Source of the DNA: an uncultured Clostridia bacterium
GTDB taxonomy: Bacteria > Bacillota > Clostridia > TANB77 > CAG-508
Assembly: GCA_934153805.1 (NCBI GenBank)
Contig: CAKPFO010000003.1
Location: forward strand, 1 to 64,000
Length of the DNA: 64,000 nt
Direction of reading: 5' to 3'
Part shown: piece by piece, positions 1 through 9,209 of the stretch
Layout: each line of letters starts with the position of its first letter
Position numbering within the stretch: position 1 is the stretch's first letter
Notes under the pieces: model-generated
Databases searched by the model: none
Told to the model about the DNA's origin: nothing
Seen by the model: only the letters and a program-made list of their open reading frames with translations
Position numbers and translations under genes: made by a program

Positions 1-320
1 AATTAATTAGCTATTGCTAAACTTTATGTGAATTGTATCATCTTTTGGTTTAAAAGTAAATGAAAATTGGAATAAAATATTATAATATATTTTTATGGTA
101 TTTTTTTATTCTATTTCGGTACTCTCTTTATTTTCTTTTAATAACATTTCTTAATATCCTTTTCTCCTTTATGGCTTTTATTCAACTATAATTAATTTGT
201 TTAAATCTTTATTTTGTATTATAACATTCAAAATTTTTATCTGTCCATTATAGCTTTAAATAAAAAAATAACTTCGACACATACTTTTTTTGCTCATTTT
301 ATTGTATTTTCTTCTAAATT
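1..320. other. AT-rich intergenic start of window
   Basis: No open frame, RNA gene or clear hairpin is seen here. It is very AT-rich leader sequence ahead of the LCP gene; no confident promoter could be picked among the many A/T runs. Confidence 0.4.
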
Positions 321-362
321 TTGATATACTTTTTGTACTTAGGTTTTAGGAGTGAAATTAGA

Positions 363-1763
363 GTGAAAAAAAATATAGAATTAAAACAAAAGAAAAATGA
401 AAACAAAGAAATTCAAAAGAAAGATAAAAAGCAAAACAAGAAAAAAAGGAGCATTGCTAAAATAATATTAAAAATAATATTACTTTTAATATTGATAGCT
501 ATAATTGCATATGCGTGTTGGTTTGCATATAGATATTATAAACACGCAAGTAGTGGAGATAATATCGAATATGACCCACTTTCTGCTACAGCTTTAGGTA
601 TAGACCCCGAAAAGTTAAAATCTATTGGCAGAATTAACGTTTTAATTTTAGGTGAAAGTGGTATTGGTGACGGTTATAAATTAACAGATAGTATAATGCT
701 TGCTTCATATAATCCACAAACTCAACAAGCATCAATTTTATCAATTCCAAGAGATACTTATGTAGGTAAAAAAGATAAAAACTCAGCTACAGCAAACTAT
801 CTAGCTAGCTATAAAATGAACGCAGTATATAGAAATGGTACTAATATTGAAGAAACTGTTCAAAGAGTAAGTGATATTACTGGAGTAGATATAGACTATT
901 ACGTTTTAATTGATACAGACGCAGTTATAGATATTGTAGATGCTATTGGTGGTGTAACTTTTAATGTTCCAATAGATATGGATTATGATGATTTTAATCA
1001 AGATTTACATATTCATTTAAAAGCTGGGGAACAATTAATTGATGGTGACAAAGCTGAACAACTATTACGTTTTAGACATAATAGTGATGGGACAAGTTAT
1101 CCTGTAGAATATGGAGATAACGATCTAGGAAGAATGAGAACTCAAAGAGAATTCATTGAAGAAACTTTAAAGCAATTAATTAAATTTGAAAATGTTACAA
1201 AGGTACTTAATATTATGGATATTGTATTTAATAATATAAAAACAGATTTAACAATGGCTGAAGCTAAATATTACATACCTTATATTTTTAAATTTAATAT
1301 GGCTAATATAAAGACAGATACTTTACCTGGAACATCTGAAAAATGTAATGATATATGGATTTATGTTTCAAATAAAAAAGAAACTAAAAACGTTGTAGAC
1401 AATTTATTTTCAGATATAATTATAGAAGATGACACTGCTACAAATACTATTACTAATAGCGTAGTAGATACTAACAACGATACTTCAACATCTGAAAAAA
1501 TAAAAATAGAAATTTTAAACGGTTCTAGTGATAAAACTAATTTAGAAGATTTGAAAAGTAAGCTTACTAAAGCGGGCTATACAGTAAGCAAAACTGGTTC
1601 AACTTCAGCAACAACAAAAACTGTAATAATAAATAGAACTAGACAATCTAAAATTACAGAAGAAGACATTAAAGAAATTATAGGAGTCGGAACTGTAAAT
1701 TCAAGTTCTAGCAATTCAAATGTAGACTTTACTATTATAATTGGTAGTGATTATAACAAATAA
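363..1763 (+). CDS. LytR-CpsA-Psr (LCP) family wall-polymer ligase
   Basis: LCP enzymes transfer lipid-linked anionic polymers (teichoic-acid-like or capsule) onto peptidoglycan on the outer membrane face. The protein has a very basic cytoplasmic N-terminus, one membrane segment near residues 35-55, then the LCP domain with RINVLILGESG, LTDSIMLAS and SIPRDTYV signatures. A LytR_C-like domain (KIEILNGSS) lies near residues 380-415. The open frame runs upstream to TTG 321, but GTG 363 is the likely start because AGGAG lies 10 bases upstream (348-352). It is followed by a hairpin terminator shared with the convergent dac gene. Which polymer it attaches cannot be told. Confidence 0.9.
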   Translation: MKKNIELKQKKNENKEIQKKDKKQNKKKRSIAKIILKIILLLILIAIIAYACWFAYRYYKHASSGDNIEYDPLSATALGIDPEKLKSIGRINVLILGESGIGDGYKLTDSIMLASYNPQTQQASILSIPRDTYVGKKDKNSATANYLASYKMNAVYRNGTNIEETVQRVSDITGVDIDYYVLIDTDAVIDIVDAIGGVTFNVPIDMDYDDFNQDLHIHLKAGEQLIDGDKAEQLLRFRHNSDGTSYPVEYGDNDLGRMRTQREFIEETLKQLIKFENVTKVLNIMDIVFNNIKTDLTMAEAKYYIPYIFKFNMANIKTDTLPGTSEKCNDIWIYVSNKKETKNVVDNLFSDIIIEDDTATNTITNSVVDTNNDTSTSEKIKIEILNGSSDKTNLEDLKSKLTKAGYTVSKTGSTSATTKTVIINRTRQSKITEEDIKEIIGVGTVNSSSSNSNVDFTIIIGSDYNK

Positions 1764-1770
1764 TTAAAAA

Positions 1771-1802
1771 CGGGGGCATATTATTTATGCTCCCATTTTT
1801 TT
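1771..1802. terminator. Bidirectional terminator between LCP and dac genes
   Basis: GGGGGCAT and ATGCTCCC arms surround a short AT loop and are followed by a T-run on the plus strand. The hairpin sits between two convergent genes. Confidence 0.75.
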
Positions 1803-3090
1803 ACCAATATAAATATTTATTTTTCTTATTTTTTTTGACTTTCTTTTTATTATTTAAATTTAATAATTTAAACAATAAATATAAAACAATTATAATAGAA
1901 ACTATTGTTAATATATTTGTAACAGTGTTAGATTCGTATACATTGTTTCCTGCAATTAAATTCGAGGTATATTCATTTCCATCAATAGTATACGTTATCT
2001 TCCCTACAATTGAATTTTTTATAATAGGAACAGATAAGTCTTTGTTTATTTCGACTGTTGGCGTTAAGTTCGTTGTATCTGTAGATTTTTTTAAGAGTAC
2101 ATTTATTTCATCTTGAATTTTCACTTTTAAATGTTTAGTAGATAATGTACCATTAGGAATATTAATTGTTTTTAAGTCTGCTTGCTCATCGTTTAATTTC
2201 TTTACTGTATAATTTTCAAATGCATAATTAAACAATGTTTTGCAATCCAAATATCTAGCAGAAAGCCCATTATCCGTCGTTCCTGCACCTAAAATGACTA
2301 CTATATATTCTATATCATCTTTTTTTGCACTTGCCACTATACAGCTTTTAGCAGCATTTGTATATCCAGTCTTTATTCCTGTACAGTACTCATAATAATA
2401 GTTGTCTACACTGTCCCTTGTATCTTTTTTTAGTAGTTCATTTGTTGTTCCAAATACTCTATCATTTGTTAAATATTTATTTGTTGCTGGAAGAGTGTAA
2501 AATTTAGTGTTTACAAATTCCCTAAAAATATCATTTTTCATTGCATATCTTCCCATTAATGCTAAATCATATGCTGTTGAATAATGATTTTCATTATGAA
2601 CACCATTTGGATTAACAAAATGCGTATTTAAGCATCCAATTTCTTCTGCTTTTGCGTTCATCATTGTCGCAAAACTATCTACCGAACCGGCAATATGTTC
2701 TGCTAAAACATTAGCAGCTTCATTGGCAGAATTTATTAAAAGTACATTAAGCAATTGATTTATTGTAAGCTCTTCTCCTACTTGAATGTTTGCATTTGAA
2801 TAGCCTACTGGTACTGAATATACTGCTTCATAACTTGCTGTAGCTACATCAGTCAAATTGCAATGCTCTAGTGTAAGTATTGCCGTCATTATTTTAGTGG
2901 TACTTGCAGGATATGCCTTTTCATAACCATTTTTCTCGTATATTACCTTTCCTGTAGAAGCTTCCATTAGTAAACACGTAGATGAATATGTAGATACTTC
3001 CTCTGTAGCTCCAAAGCTTGTTGTCATTATATTAAATAAAATTATTATAAACAATATAAAAATATTAAATAAATTTTTCAAAGTCTTCAT
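1801..3090 (-). CDS. D-alanyl-D-alanine carboxypeptidase (peptidase S11, DacA/DacF type)
   Basis: A low-molecular-weight penicillin-binding protein that trims the terminal D-Ala from peptidoglycan stem peptides outside the membrane. An N-terminal signal segment (residues 5-27) precedes the three active-site motifs: STTK near residue 64, SAN near 121 and KTG near 241. A C-terminal beta domain is followed by a hydrophobic tail near 390-415 and a basic end. This resembles the membrane-tethered C-terminus of the family, but as a true transmembrane segment rather than an amphipathic helix. Length (429) is normal. It is divergent from comEA and convergent with the LCP gene. DacA, DacB and DacF paralogues cannot be separated by eye. 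Confidence 0.93.
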   Translation of the reverse strand: MKTLKNLFNIFILFIIILFNIMTTSFGATEEVSTYSSTCLLMEASTGKVIYEKNGYEKAYPASTTKIMTAILTLEHCNLTDVATASYEAVYSVPVGYSNANIQVGEELTINQLLNVLLINSANEAANVLAEHIAGSVDSFATMMNAKAEEIGCLNTHFVNPNGVHNENHYSTAYDLALMGRYAMKNDIFREFVNTKFYTLPATNKYLTNDRVFGTTNELLKKDTRDSVDNYYYEYCTGIKTGYTNAAKSCIVASAKKDDIEYIVVILGAGTTDNGLSARYLDCKTLFNYAFENYTVKKLNDEQADLKTINIPNGTLSTKHLKVKIQDEINVLLKKSTDTTNLTPTVEINKDLSVPIIKNSIVGKITYTIDGNEYTSNLIAGNNVYESNTVTNILTIVSIIIVLYLLFKLLNLNNKKKVKKNKKNKYLYW

Positions 3091-3164
3091 TAATTTCTCC
3101 TTATAAATAAGTATAGATATTTTATATTAAAATAGGATAAATTTCAAGACAAAAAGGAGGTTTT

Positions 3165-3782
3165 ATGATAAAAACAAATTATAAACAAATTATTATAATC
3201 TCTGTATTATTAGTAGTAATAATAGCAGGAATTTTCATATATTTATATCAAAATCATTCTACTGATTACTCATTTTTAGAAATTTCAGAAAGTACAGTAA
3301 ATTCGGAAGTATCTAATGTTTTAGAAGAAAAAATCGTAATACATATTGCAGGTCAAGTGGCAAACCCAGGAATAGTAGAATTAAAAGATGGAGCCAGAAT
3401 TGTAGAAGCTATAGAGGCAGCAGGTGGAGTTACCTCTGATGCAAATTTAGAAAAAATAAATTTAGCATATGTATTAGAAGACGGAATGAAAGTATATATT
3501 CCAAGTATAGCAGATGATGACGAAAATAATTATGTAACAACTGGCAGTAGTGGTGTTAGCTCTAATTCTAACAATGCAACTCAAACTTTAAAAATTAATA
3601 TAAATACTGCTAGTGTTGACGACTTTTCAAAAATTCCTGGAATAGGCTCTTCTATAGCAAGTAGAATAGTTGAATATAGAAAAGAAAATGGAAAATTTTC
3701 TACCGTTGAAGATATAAAAAATGTAAGTGGAATCGGCGATGCCAAGTTTAATAATATTAAAAACTATATATATGTAAAATAA
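3165..3782 (+). CDS. comEA: ComEA-like DNA-binding protein (SLBB + helix-hairpin-helix)
   Basis: ComEA is the membrane-anchored double-stranded DNA receptor of natural transformation. Seen here: one N-terminal membrane anchor (residues 9-27), an SLBB domain around VIHIAGQVANPG (residues 57-115), a Ser/Asn-rich linker, and two helix-hairpin-helix motifs (KIPGIGSSIASRIVEYR and NVSGIGDAKF). The start is set by AAGGAGG 5 bases before ATG. No comEB or comEC follows; a strong terminator closes the unit at once, so it is a single-gene transcript. Stand-alone ComEA-like proteins are common in Clostridia not known to be competent. Confidence 0.87.
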   Translation: MIKTNYKQIIIISVLLVVIIAGIFIYLYQNHSTDYSFLEISESTVNSEVSNVLEEKIVIHIAGQVANPGIVELKDGARIVEAIEAAGGVTSDANLEKINLAYVLEDGMKVYIPSIADDDENNYVTTGSSGVSSNSNNATQTLKININTASVDDFSKIPGIGSSIASRIVEYRKENGKFSTVEDIKNVSGIGDAKFNNIKNYIYVK

Positions 3783-3786
3783 TAAA

Positions 3787-3840
3787 TGGAATTAAGAATT
3801 TTGTTTAATTATAAAAATTCTTAATCCCTATATTTTTTTA
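3787..3840 (+). terminator. Rho-independent terminator of comEA
   Basis: A long stem formed by ATTAAGAATTTT and AAAAATTCTTAAT, with flanking GGA/CCC pairs, is followed by a T-rich tract. Confidence 0.8.
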
Positions 3841-3887
3841 GCATATTTTTCCTTCTTTTGGAATATACTATATATAAAGTTATTCAT

Positions 3888-3976
3888 TGTTACAAATTAC
3901 AAATTTCTAATCTTTAATAAAAATTATATTGCCAAACTTTTAAAGAAATAATTTTATAAAGTGTAAATTGTTACAA
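3888..3976. repeat. Short internally deleted copy of a MITE-like repeat
   Basis: This stretch carries the outer parts of the repeat at 6459-6669 (TTACAAATTACA, CTAATCTTTAATAAAAA, CAAACTTTTAAAGAAA, ATTTTATAAA, TGTAAATTGT) in the same order but lacks the central palindrome. It lies between comEA and the initiator tRNA promoter. It contains no open frame. Homology was judged by eye. Confidence 0.5.
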
Positions 3977-4014
3977 TTATTTTCCTGCTCTTTCAAAATT
4001 TTTTTGGCAAAAGC

Positions 4015-4043
4015 TTGACAAATATACTTTTTGGGTTTATACT
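4015..4043 (+). promoter_or_regulatory. SigA-type promoter of initiator tRNA
   Basis: TTGACA (4015-4020), a 17-base spacer and TATACT (4038-4043) lie 38 bases before the tRNA 5' end, an almost perfect housekeeping promoter. Confidence 0.85.
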
Positions 4044-4081
4044 AAAAAAGCAAGTTAACCTAAGTAACATAATTTATACAT

Positions 4082-4157
4082 CGCGGGGTGGAGCAGTTGG
4101 CAGCTCGTTGGGCTCATAACCCAAAGGTCGGTAGTTCGAGTCTATCCCCCGCAACCA
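4082..4157 (+). tRNA. Initiator tRNA-fMet (CAT)
   Basis: A full cloverleaf with CAT anticodon and encoded CCA. It shows the initiator hallmarks: a C1 x A72 mismatch at the acceptor end (CGCGGGG / CCCCGCA) and three consecutive G-C pairs in the anticodon stem (GGG / CCC). Own promoter and own terminator. Confidence 0.97.
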
Positions 4158-4162
4158 CATTT

Positions 4163-4193
4163 AACAAGGAATTTAACATTCCTTGTTTTTTTA
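4163..4193 (+). terminator. Terminator of initiator tRNA
   Basis: Arms AACAAGGAAT and ATTCCTTGTT with a 5-base loop are followed by a run of T. Confidence 0.88.
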
Positions 4194-4370
4194 TTATTGA
4201 TAATTTTGAAGTGCACCTAAATTTTATACTTATTAGAAAACTTTTAAATTAATATTTTGTCTAGTAATGCGAATTTAGGATATACTATTTAATGTATATT
4301 AAAAAAAATTAATGCTTTCAATATTTATCTAGTATAGAAAATTTAACTATGATAAAGCCTTTACGGTTAT

Positions 4371-4425
4371 AAAAAAGCAAGCTATAACTTTATAATTTTT
4401 AGAACAAATTATAAGTTATAGCTTG
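4371..4425 (-). terminator. Terminator downstream of the CvpA gene
   Basis: A roughly 20-bp inverted repeat (CAAGCTATAACTT with one bulge / AAGTTATAGCTTG) is followed by six T on the minus strand. Confidence 0.75.
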
Positions 4426-4437
4426 TATTCAAATATT

Positions 4438-5106
4438 TTAAAATACTATCTTCAATAGTAAATTATTATTATATAATGCTGCTCCTAAAACAGATTTATT
4501 AATTGCACTTACAAGTCCAGAGTCTTCTATCATAGGGCTGATAAATGATATTATAGCAAATACTACAAATATTATTATTAAAGCTTCTACCAAGCCATAT
4601 AGTACTCCTCCAAGCTTATCAAATTGTTTTATTATTGGAAGGTCTGTAATTATTGAAGATAAAGCACTTACAAGCATTAATGCTATTCTTGCTAAAATAA
4701 ATAATATTATTGCAACACCTACATTTATTATTGTTTTAGATATTTGCTCTGCCACTTTATTTACTATTGTAACTTTTGTTTCATTTATATTTTGGTCTAT
4801 AGATTCATTTATATAATTTACCATAGATTGTGGCAAATTAGTCTCTTCCCCTACTTTTCCATTTTCCTCTACATCTTTTTCTACTATTTCTACAATTGCA
4901 CTTTTTATATTGTCGTCTATTTCTGTTTTTTCTATAATTATATTGCTTATAGGTTTAAATAGTATTGCAGCTATTACCACTGCTACTACAAATGATAATA
5001 TTTTTATTACACATTTAGTTAATCCTTTTTTGTATCCAATTAATATGCATAATAATAATAATCCTAAAATAATTCCATCAATAATTAATGACATTTCTAA
5101 CCACAT
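4438..5106 (-). CDS. CvpA family membrane protein
   Basis: CvpA-family proteins are small integral membrane proteins named for colicin V production; their molecular role is not settled. The sequence has four hydrophobic stretches (about residues 5-25, 30-50, 125-150 and 165-190) with the family pattern GIILGLLLLCILIGYKKGL at the N-terminus. AGAAGGG lies only 2 bases before the first ATG (5106), while the ATG four codons later (5094) is 14 bases from it, so the exact start is uncertain. It sits directly after the DUF5711 gene in the same direction, a two-gene unit ending in a strong terminator. Confidence 0.82.
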   Translation of the reverse strand: MWLEMSLIIDGIILGLLLLCILIGYKKGLTKCVIKILSFVVAVVIAAILFKPISNIIIEKTEIDDNIKSAIVEIVEKDVEENGKVGEETNLPQSMVNYINESIDQNINETKVTIVNKVAEQISKTIINVGVAIILFILARIALMLVSALSSIITDLPIIKQFDKLGGVLYGLVEALIIIFVVFAIISFISPMIEDSGLVSAINKSVLGAALYNNNLLLKIVF

Positions 5107-5123
5107 TCCCTTCTATTTATTTG

Positions 5124-6314
5124 TTATAAATTGACTATTTCAATTTTATTTCTATATACCACACCTGCAAAATTATTGCATATTACTATTTTGTTTATTT
5201 CTTGATTTGATATATATTTTTTCAAAAGCCAGCCATTAGTTCCTATAAAGTGTACCTCTGAACCTAAGTTTACGGCTATTGTTCCGCCATAACTATATAC
5301 TTCCTTTGTTGTTCCATTTAGTGTATATACACTGGTTTTTTTGCTACTAGTATTAAGTATTTCTACGCTAGTTTCTGTACTTAGCAAAGATGATTTTTCT
5401 ACAATTCTATATATATAATTTGTTAAATTTATATCTGCAAAACTTATTTTGGTATTTTCTTCATTTAATTTCATTATTTCTTCATCTTGTTCATTTTTTA
5501 TTACATGTATAGAATCGTCATACATACAAACAAGCTTATTTCCATCTTGATATTTTATGTTTGTAATTAAGCTTCCACTATTTGCAGTATAAGTATATGT
5601 TATTGCTTCTGTAGGATTAGTTTTTGTTTTTTGTATTGAAACTAGTTTTATTGTAGATTGTATTGCCGTTCCACTTGTGTTTATCTCTGCAAAAGCTAAA
5701 TATAAATTATCCATAGAAATGTCTGTATCTAGAGCAATGGTATTTGATAAATATGTTTTAAATAGTTCATTGCCTGCAGTATCAAAAGTTTGTATAACAG
5801 ATTTATGTGTTGTTCCAGATAAAATTACTGCTACGTATCCATTTTTATTTACAGATATTTGAGTTATATTTCCTTCCAGGTCTTTTTCCCAAATCTTTTC
5901 ACTGCCAGAGATTAAATAGATTTTATTTTTATCTTTTTCTGCAATTAATAAATATTTTCCATTAGTTGCTGTTACAGGAGATGATATCTCTATTGTTAAT
6001 TCTGACTCTAACTTTCCAGATGAATTATAGCTTGAAAGTATATTTTTGTTTAACACTGTTATGTATTTATCATATGCATACACATAATTAGATTCATTTT
6101 CATCTATTGAGATTGATGCTGTGCTGTCTTCTACAATATTTTTCATTAGTACATACTTGTCTACAACGTCTCTAAAATTCTTATTTAGTACATACACTGT
6201 AAATAATATTATTGCTATAGCTATTACTATTCCTATCACAACTGCTATAGTCAACTTCTTTTTATTTATTTTCTTTTTTATTTCTTCATTATTATCTATA
6301 CCAATTATTTTCAT
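5124..6314 (-). CDS. DUF5711-like membrane-anchored beta-propeller protein
   Basis: A single membrane segment (TIAVVIGIVIAIAIILF) follows a short basic cytoplasmic tail. The remaining ~340 residues are repeated beta-strand blades such as YITVLNKN, KYLLIAEKD and YVAVILSG, as in extracytoplasmic propellers. The frame opens at a GTG at 6341, but AAGGAGG lies inside that extension, so the ATG at 6314 is the likelier start although its spacing (14 bases) is long. The downstream CvpA gene is 17 bases away. I assign the DUF5711 family by remembered similarity; function is unknown. Confidence 0.65.
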   Translation of the reverse strand: MKIIGIDNNEEIKKKINKKKLTIAVVIGIVIAIAIILFTVYVLNKNFRDVVDKYVLMKNIVEDSTASISIDENESNYVYAYDKYITVLNKNILSSYNSSGKLESELTIEISSPVTATNGKYLLIAEKDKNKIYLISGSEKIWEKDLEGNITQISVNKNGYVAVILSGTTHKSVIQTFDTAGNELFKTYLSNTIALDTDISMDNLYLAFAEINTSGTAIQSTIKLVSIQKTKTNPTEAITYTYTANSGSLITNIKYQDGNKLVCMYDDSIHVIKNEQDEEIMKLNEENTKISFADINLTNYIYRIVEKSSLLSTETSVEILNTSSKKTSVYTLNGTTKEVYSYGGTIAVNLGSEVHFIGTNGWLLKKYISNQEINKIVICNNFAGVVYRNKIEIVNL

Positions 6315-6458
6315 TTTTTGCTTTATTTCCTCCTTATGCACAAATTAAATTTGTGTTTTTTCTTAAGAGTCTTTATATTTACTACATAATTTATATCAGT
6401 TTTAAGAGTTTTTTTCAAGCATTTTACAATAATTTATAAACAACTATTAGAAATGATA

Positions 6459-6669
6459 TTACAATTTACAGTTTATAAAATTTTTTCTTTAAAAGTTTAA
6501 TAATATATTGTTTCTTCATACCTTGTGTGTCACGGCCTTCATTAAAAAAAAACTAGTATGGCTGGTCGTTCTCATCGCACTCGCAAGCTCGTTTGGTCGC
6601 TTACACGGTATTTCAAAGCAATATATTATCAAACTTTTTTATTAAAGATTAGATGTCTGCAAATTGTAA
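6459..6669. repeat. MITE-like palindromic intergenic repeat, full copy
   Basis: The ends are imperfect inverted repeats (TTACAATTTACAG / CTGCAAATTGTAA). A second nested inverted repeat lies inside (TTTAATAATATATTG / CAATATATTATCAAA), and the more GC-rich centre holds CCTTGTGTGTCACGGCC and GGTCGCTTACACGGTA, which again partly pair. No open frame is present. The core is shared with 14904-15057 and the ends with 3888-3976. It sits in the gap between the DUF5711 and YkvI genes. No clear target duplication was seen. Confidence 0.65.
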
Positions 6670-6686
6670 CGAAAATTGTAAAAAAT

Positions 6687-7694
6687 TTATTTTCTTAATA
6701 ACATAGCCACCTGTACTAATCCCAACATTCCAAAAATAGGATATAATGCTTCTACTAACTTAGAAAAACCAATGTTAGAAACTAGAATTCCAATTATGCA
6801 CATAACAATTAAAATACAATTATACTGCTTTTTATTTTTACTAACATTTTGCAAAAAACTATAACCTGCAGAAATAGCCGAGGTGAAAATAGATAATATT
6901 ATAATAAACCCATACATATATCTAAACACATTTCCAAACTGCAAAGTTACTTCTATAAGTGGCATTTCTAATTCTGCTATATAAAAACTGCCTCTTAATA
7001 GCAATCCATATATAAGAAAAGCTAATATTATAATAGCCGCACTACTGAATATTGCAATTTTTGCAATTGATTTTCTACTATCTATACAATTTTTTAAGCT
7101 TGTTAAAACTGGTATTAAAATTATACTATTATAACTTGCATATAGTATGCTACTTATAAGCCATCCACTTTTTACATCTGTATTTACCCTACCTGTTTCA
7201 AATAAATATGGAATATTTTTTAATCCTAAATAAGCAATTAAAATGACTAGAATTGGAACTAATATTTCATTTGCTTTTATTACTCCTTTTATACTTTTTA
7301 TAAATACTAAATAACATATTGTTACAAAAACAGCACTAGATATGTATATTGGTATGCTATATGTTTGTTTAATATATGCACTAAATCCAGCTATCATAAT
7401 ATAGAAAGAAATTAACAAAAACATATTTACTATTACATTTACCATTTTGTTTATCACTTTATATTTAGAATTTACTTCTCTTAAAAGTTCATCATAGCTA
7501 TTTATATTATTTTCCTTTACTAATATTAGAACCTTATTTATTATTACGCCTGTCAATATTCCAGATATAACTATTCCTATTTTTCCATAGTTCGAATATT
7601 GTCCAAAAAACAAATAAATTTCTTTACCAGAAGCAAATCCAGCTCCAATTAGAGTTCCTATTATTACAAAAGCTATTTTTCCTATATTTTTCAT
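6687..7694 (-). CDS. YkvI-family membrane protein (amino-acid permease-like)
   Basis: A polytopic protein with about ten hydrophobic segments over 335 residues. It opens with GKIAFVIIGTLIGAGFASGKEI, here split by its GTLIGAGFASG helix break, typical of LeuT-fold carriers and of the Bacillus YkvI family. The substrate is not known for the family. The frame opens 6 codons earlier, but AGAGG is 10 bases before ATG 7694. That Shine-Dalgarno lies inside the 3' arm of the terminator hairpin that ends the upstream ABC operon, so readthrough would have to melt the hairpin to expose it. Confidence 0.75.
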   Translation of the reverse strand: MKNIGKIAFVIIGTLIGAGFASGKEIYLFFGQYSNYGKIGIVISGILTGVIINKVLILVKENNINSYDELLREVNSKYKVINKMVNVIVNMFLLISFYIMIAGFSAYIKQTYSIPIYISSAVFVTICYLVFIKSIKGVIKANEILVPILVILIAYLGLKNIPYLFETGRVNTDVKSGWLISSILYASYNSIILIPVLTSLKNCIDSRKSIAKIAIFSSAAIIILAFLIYGLLLRGSFYIAELEMPLIEVTLQFGNVFRYMYGFIIILSIFTSAISAGYSFLQNVSKNKKQYNCILIVMCIIGILVSNIGFSKLVEALYPIFGMLGLVQVAMLLRK

Positions 7695-7696
7695 AA

Positions 7697-7735
7697 ATAA
7701 AAAACCTCTCATTTAAAACTATGAAAGGTTTTTAT
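7697..7735 (-). terminator. Terminator overlapping the ribosome site of the next gene
   Basis: On the minus strand AAAACCTTTCAT and ATGAGAGGTTTT pair around an 8-base loop and are followed by T-rich sequence. The second arm contains the AGAGG of the YkvI gene. Confidence 0.7.
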
Positions 7736-7744
7736 TTTTATTAC

Positions 7745-9196
7745 TTATTTCTTTCTTCTTCTATGTTGCCATACTAAAATTCCTGCAAATATTATTAGTA
7801 CTGGCACTCCAAATATAACTGCTTGAACTATGTTGTCTTGTTCTACTGTAGCTGTATAGCTTACTGTATTTGTGTCTTTTCTTATTACTATATCAACTTC
7901 TCTATCTACTAAGTATGCAATTGAATCCATTGCAATATTTTTATTATCTGGATAGAAAATAATTGGTGTACTTGAAGATGATGTTAATGTGTAGTCTGAT
8001 ATAAATGCGTTTTCTCCATATATAACTAATTTTGAAACTTTTTCTCCAGTTTCCTCATTTGCTGCAGTTATTTGTTTTTGCATTTCTGCACCTACTACAA
8101 ATGGTCCTTCTTCTTCTCCTTCTTGTTTGCTATTAGAACTTATTGAAAAGTTTGTTCTAAAGAATGATGTTTCACTTGCTTGTAATAATACTGTTTTAGT
8201 AACATTCATATTTGCTAATTCATCATCTGAAACAAAATTTATTTTAGTTGCATTTACAAGCAATGGGTTTGATATATTTTTAGTTATAGTACTATAGCTT
8301 ACATCTGGTATTATTATGCTAGATGCTGTTGACATTCTCTTTGCAGAGTCTGTTTCGTTTATAACTCCTGGTTCAAATGGTTTTACTCCATACATTGCTA
8401 ATATTTTGTTTACATTTGGTAATTCTTGTTTTTGTGTGCTTAACATATTAAACCATAATATATTTCCACCATTATTAATATAATTTATAATTGCATTTGT
8501 AGTAATATCATCAAAATCTGCATTTGGTGTATTTATAATTAAAGTATCACAGTCTTCTGGTACACTACCTGTTGTTACTATATTTACTGTTTTGTATTCT
8601 GTAACTTCATTTGCTAAATACATTGTTAAGTATGTTAAATTTTGGTTAACACTAAAGTCTGAAAATCCCTCTAGGAAATATACTGTTGGAACTTTCTCTG
8701 CTACAACATATAATATTGAATTTGTAAGTTTTTCTTCTGTTATATCTATTTGTTCATATGTTGCAGTATTGTATGTGTAAAAGTCTTGTGAAGATAGTAT
8801 TTTTGACTTGTTTCCACTTTCTACTATTACACCATTAGAACCTGATTCAATTCCATATTTTTCTACTAAATCTGGTCTAGAATTTGAGTCTACTACCTCT
8901 ACATTTATTTTTTCATTTACATTATGATATTGCTTTGCTAAGTCTACAATTGAATCTGTATCTGTGTATCCTACAAAATAAATATTTACATCTTGATTTA
9001 CAGTTTTTACTTGTTCTTTACTAGTATCTGTTAATGTATATAATTTTTCTTTTGTAAAATCAATTGGATCTAAATTTAAATTATTTACAAATAAAGTAAG
9101 TGCAATAAATAGTGCCACTAATACAGCCATAAAAATTATTGTAGTTGTTCTTTTTATAAGCCAGCTTTTTTTGATTTTTTCTATAAATTTTTTCAC
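7745..9196 (-). CDS. GldG-family auxiliary protein of an ABC exporter
   Basis: The third gene of an ABC operon (spacing 13 bases). One N-terminal membrane helix (residues 18-40) is followed by a ~400-residue extracytoplasmic region opening with FTKEKLYTLTDTSKEQVK, the typical start of the GldG / ABC-type-uncharacterised family. A C-terminal membrane helix near 455-475 and a basic tail (WQHRRRKK) close it. In Bacteroidetes GldAFG is linked to gliding; in Firmicutes the cargo is unknown. It is probably the surface-exposed partner of the permease encoded just upstream. Confidence 0.8.
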   Translation of the reverse strand: MKKFIEKIKKSWLIKRTTTIIFMAVLVALFIALTLFVNNLNLDPIDFTKEKLYTLTDTSKEQVKTVNQDVNIYFVGYTDTDSIVDLAKQYHNVNEKINVEVVDSNSRPDLVEKYGIESGSNGVIVESGNKSKILSSQDFYTYNTATYEQIDITEEKLTNSILYVVAEKVPTVYFLEGFSDFSVNQNLTYLTMYLANEVTEYKTVNIVTTGSVPEDCDTLIINTPNADFDDITTNAIINYINNGGNILWFNMLSTQKQELPNVNKILAMYGVKPFEPGVINETDSAKRMSTASSIIIPDVSYSTITKNISNPLLVNATKINFVSDDELANMNVTKTVLLQASETSFFRTNFSISSNSKQEGEEEGPFVVGAEMQKQITAANEETGEKVSKLVIYGENAFISDYTLTSSSSTPIIFYPDNKNIAMDSIAYLVDREVDIVIRKDTNTVSYTATVEQDNIVQAVIFGVPVLIIFAGILVWQHRRRKK

Positions 9197-9209
9197 TTTC
9201 TGTTACCTC

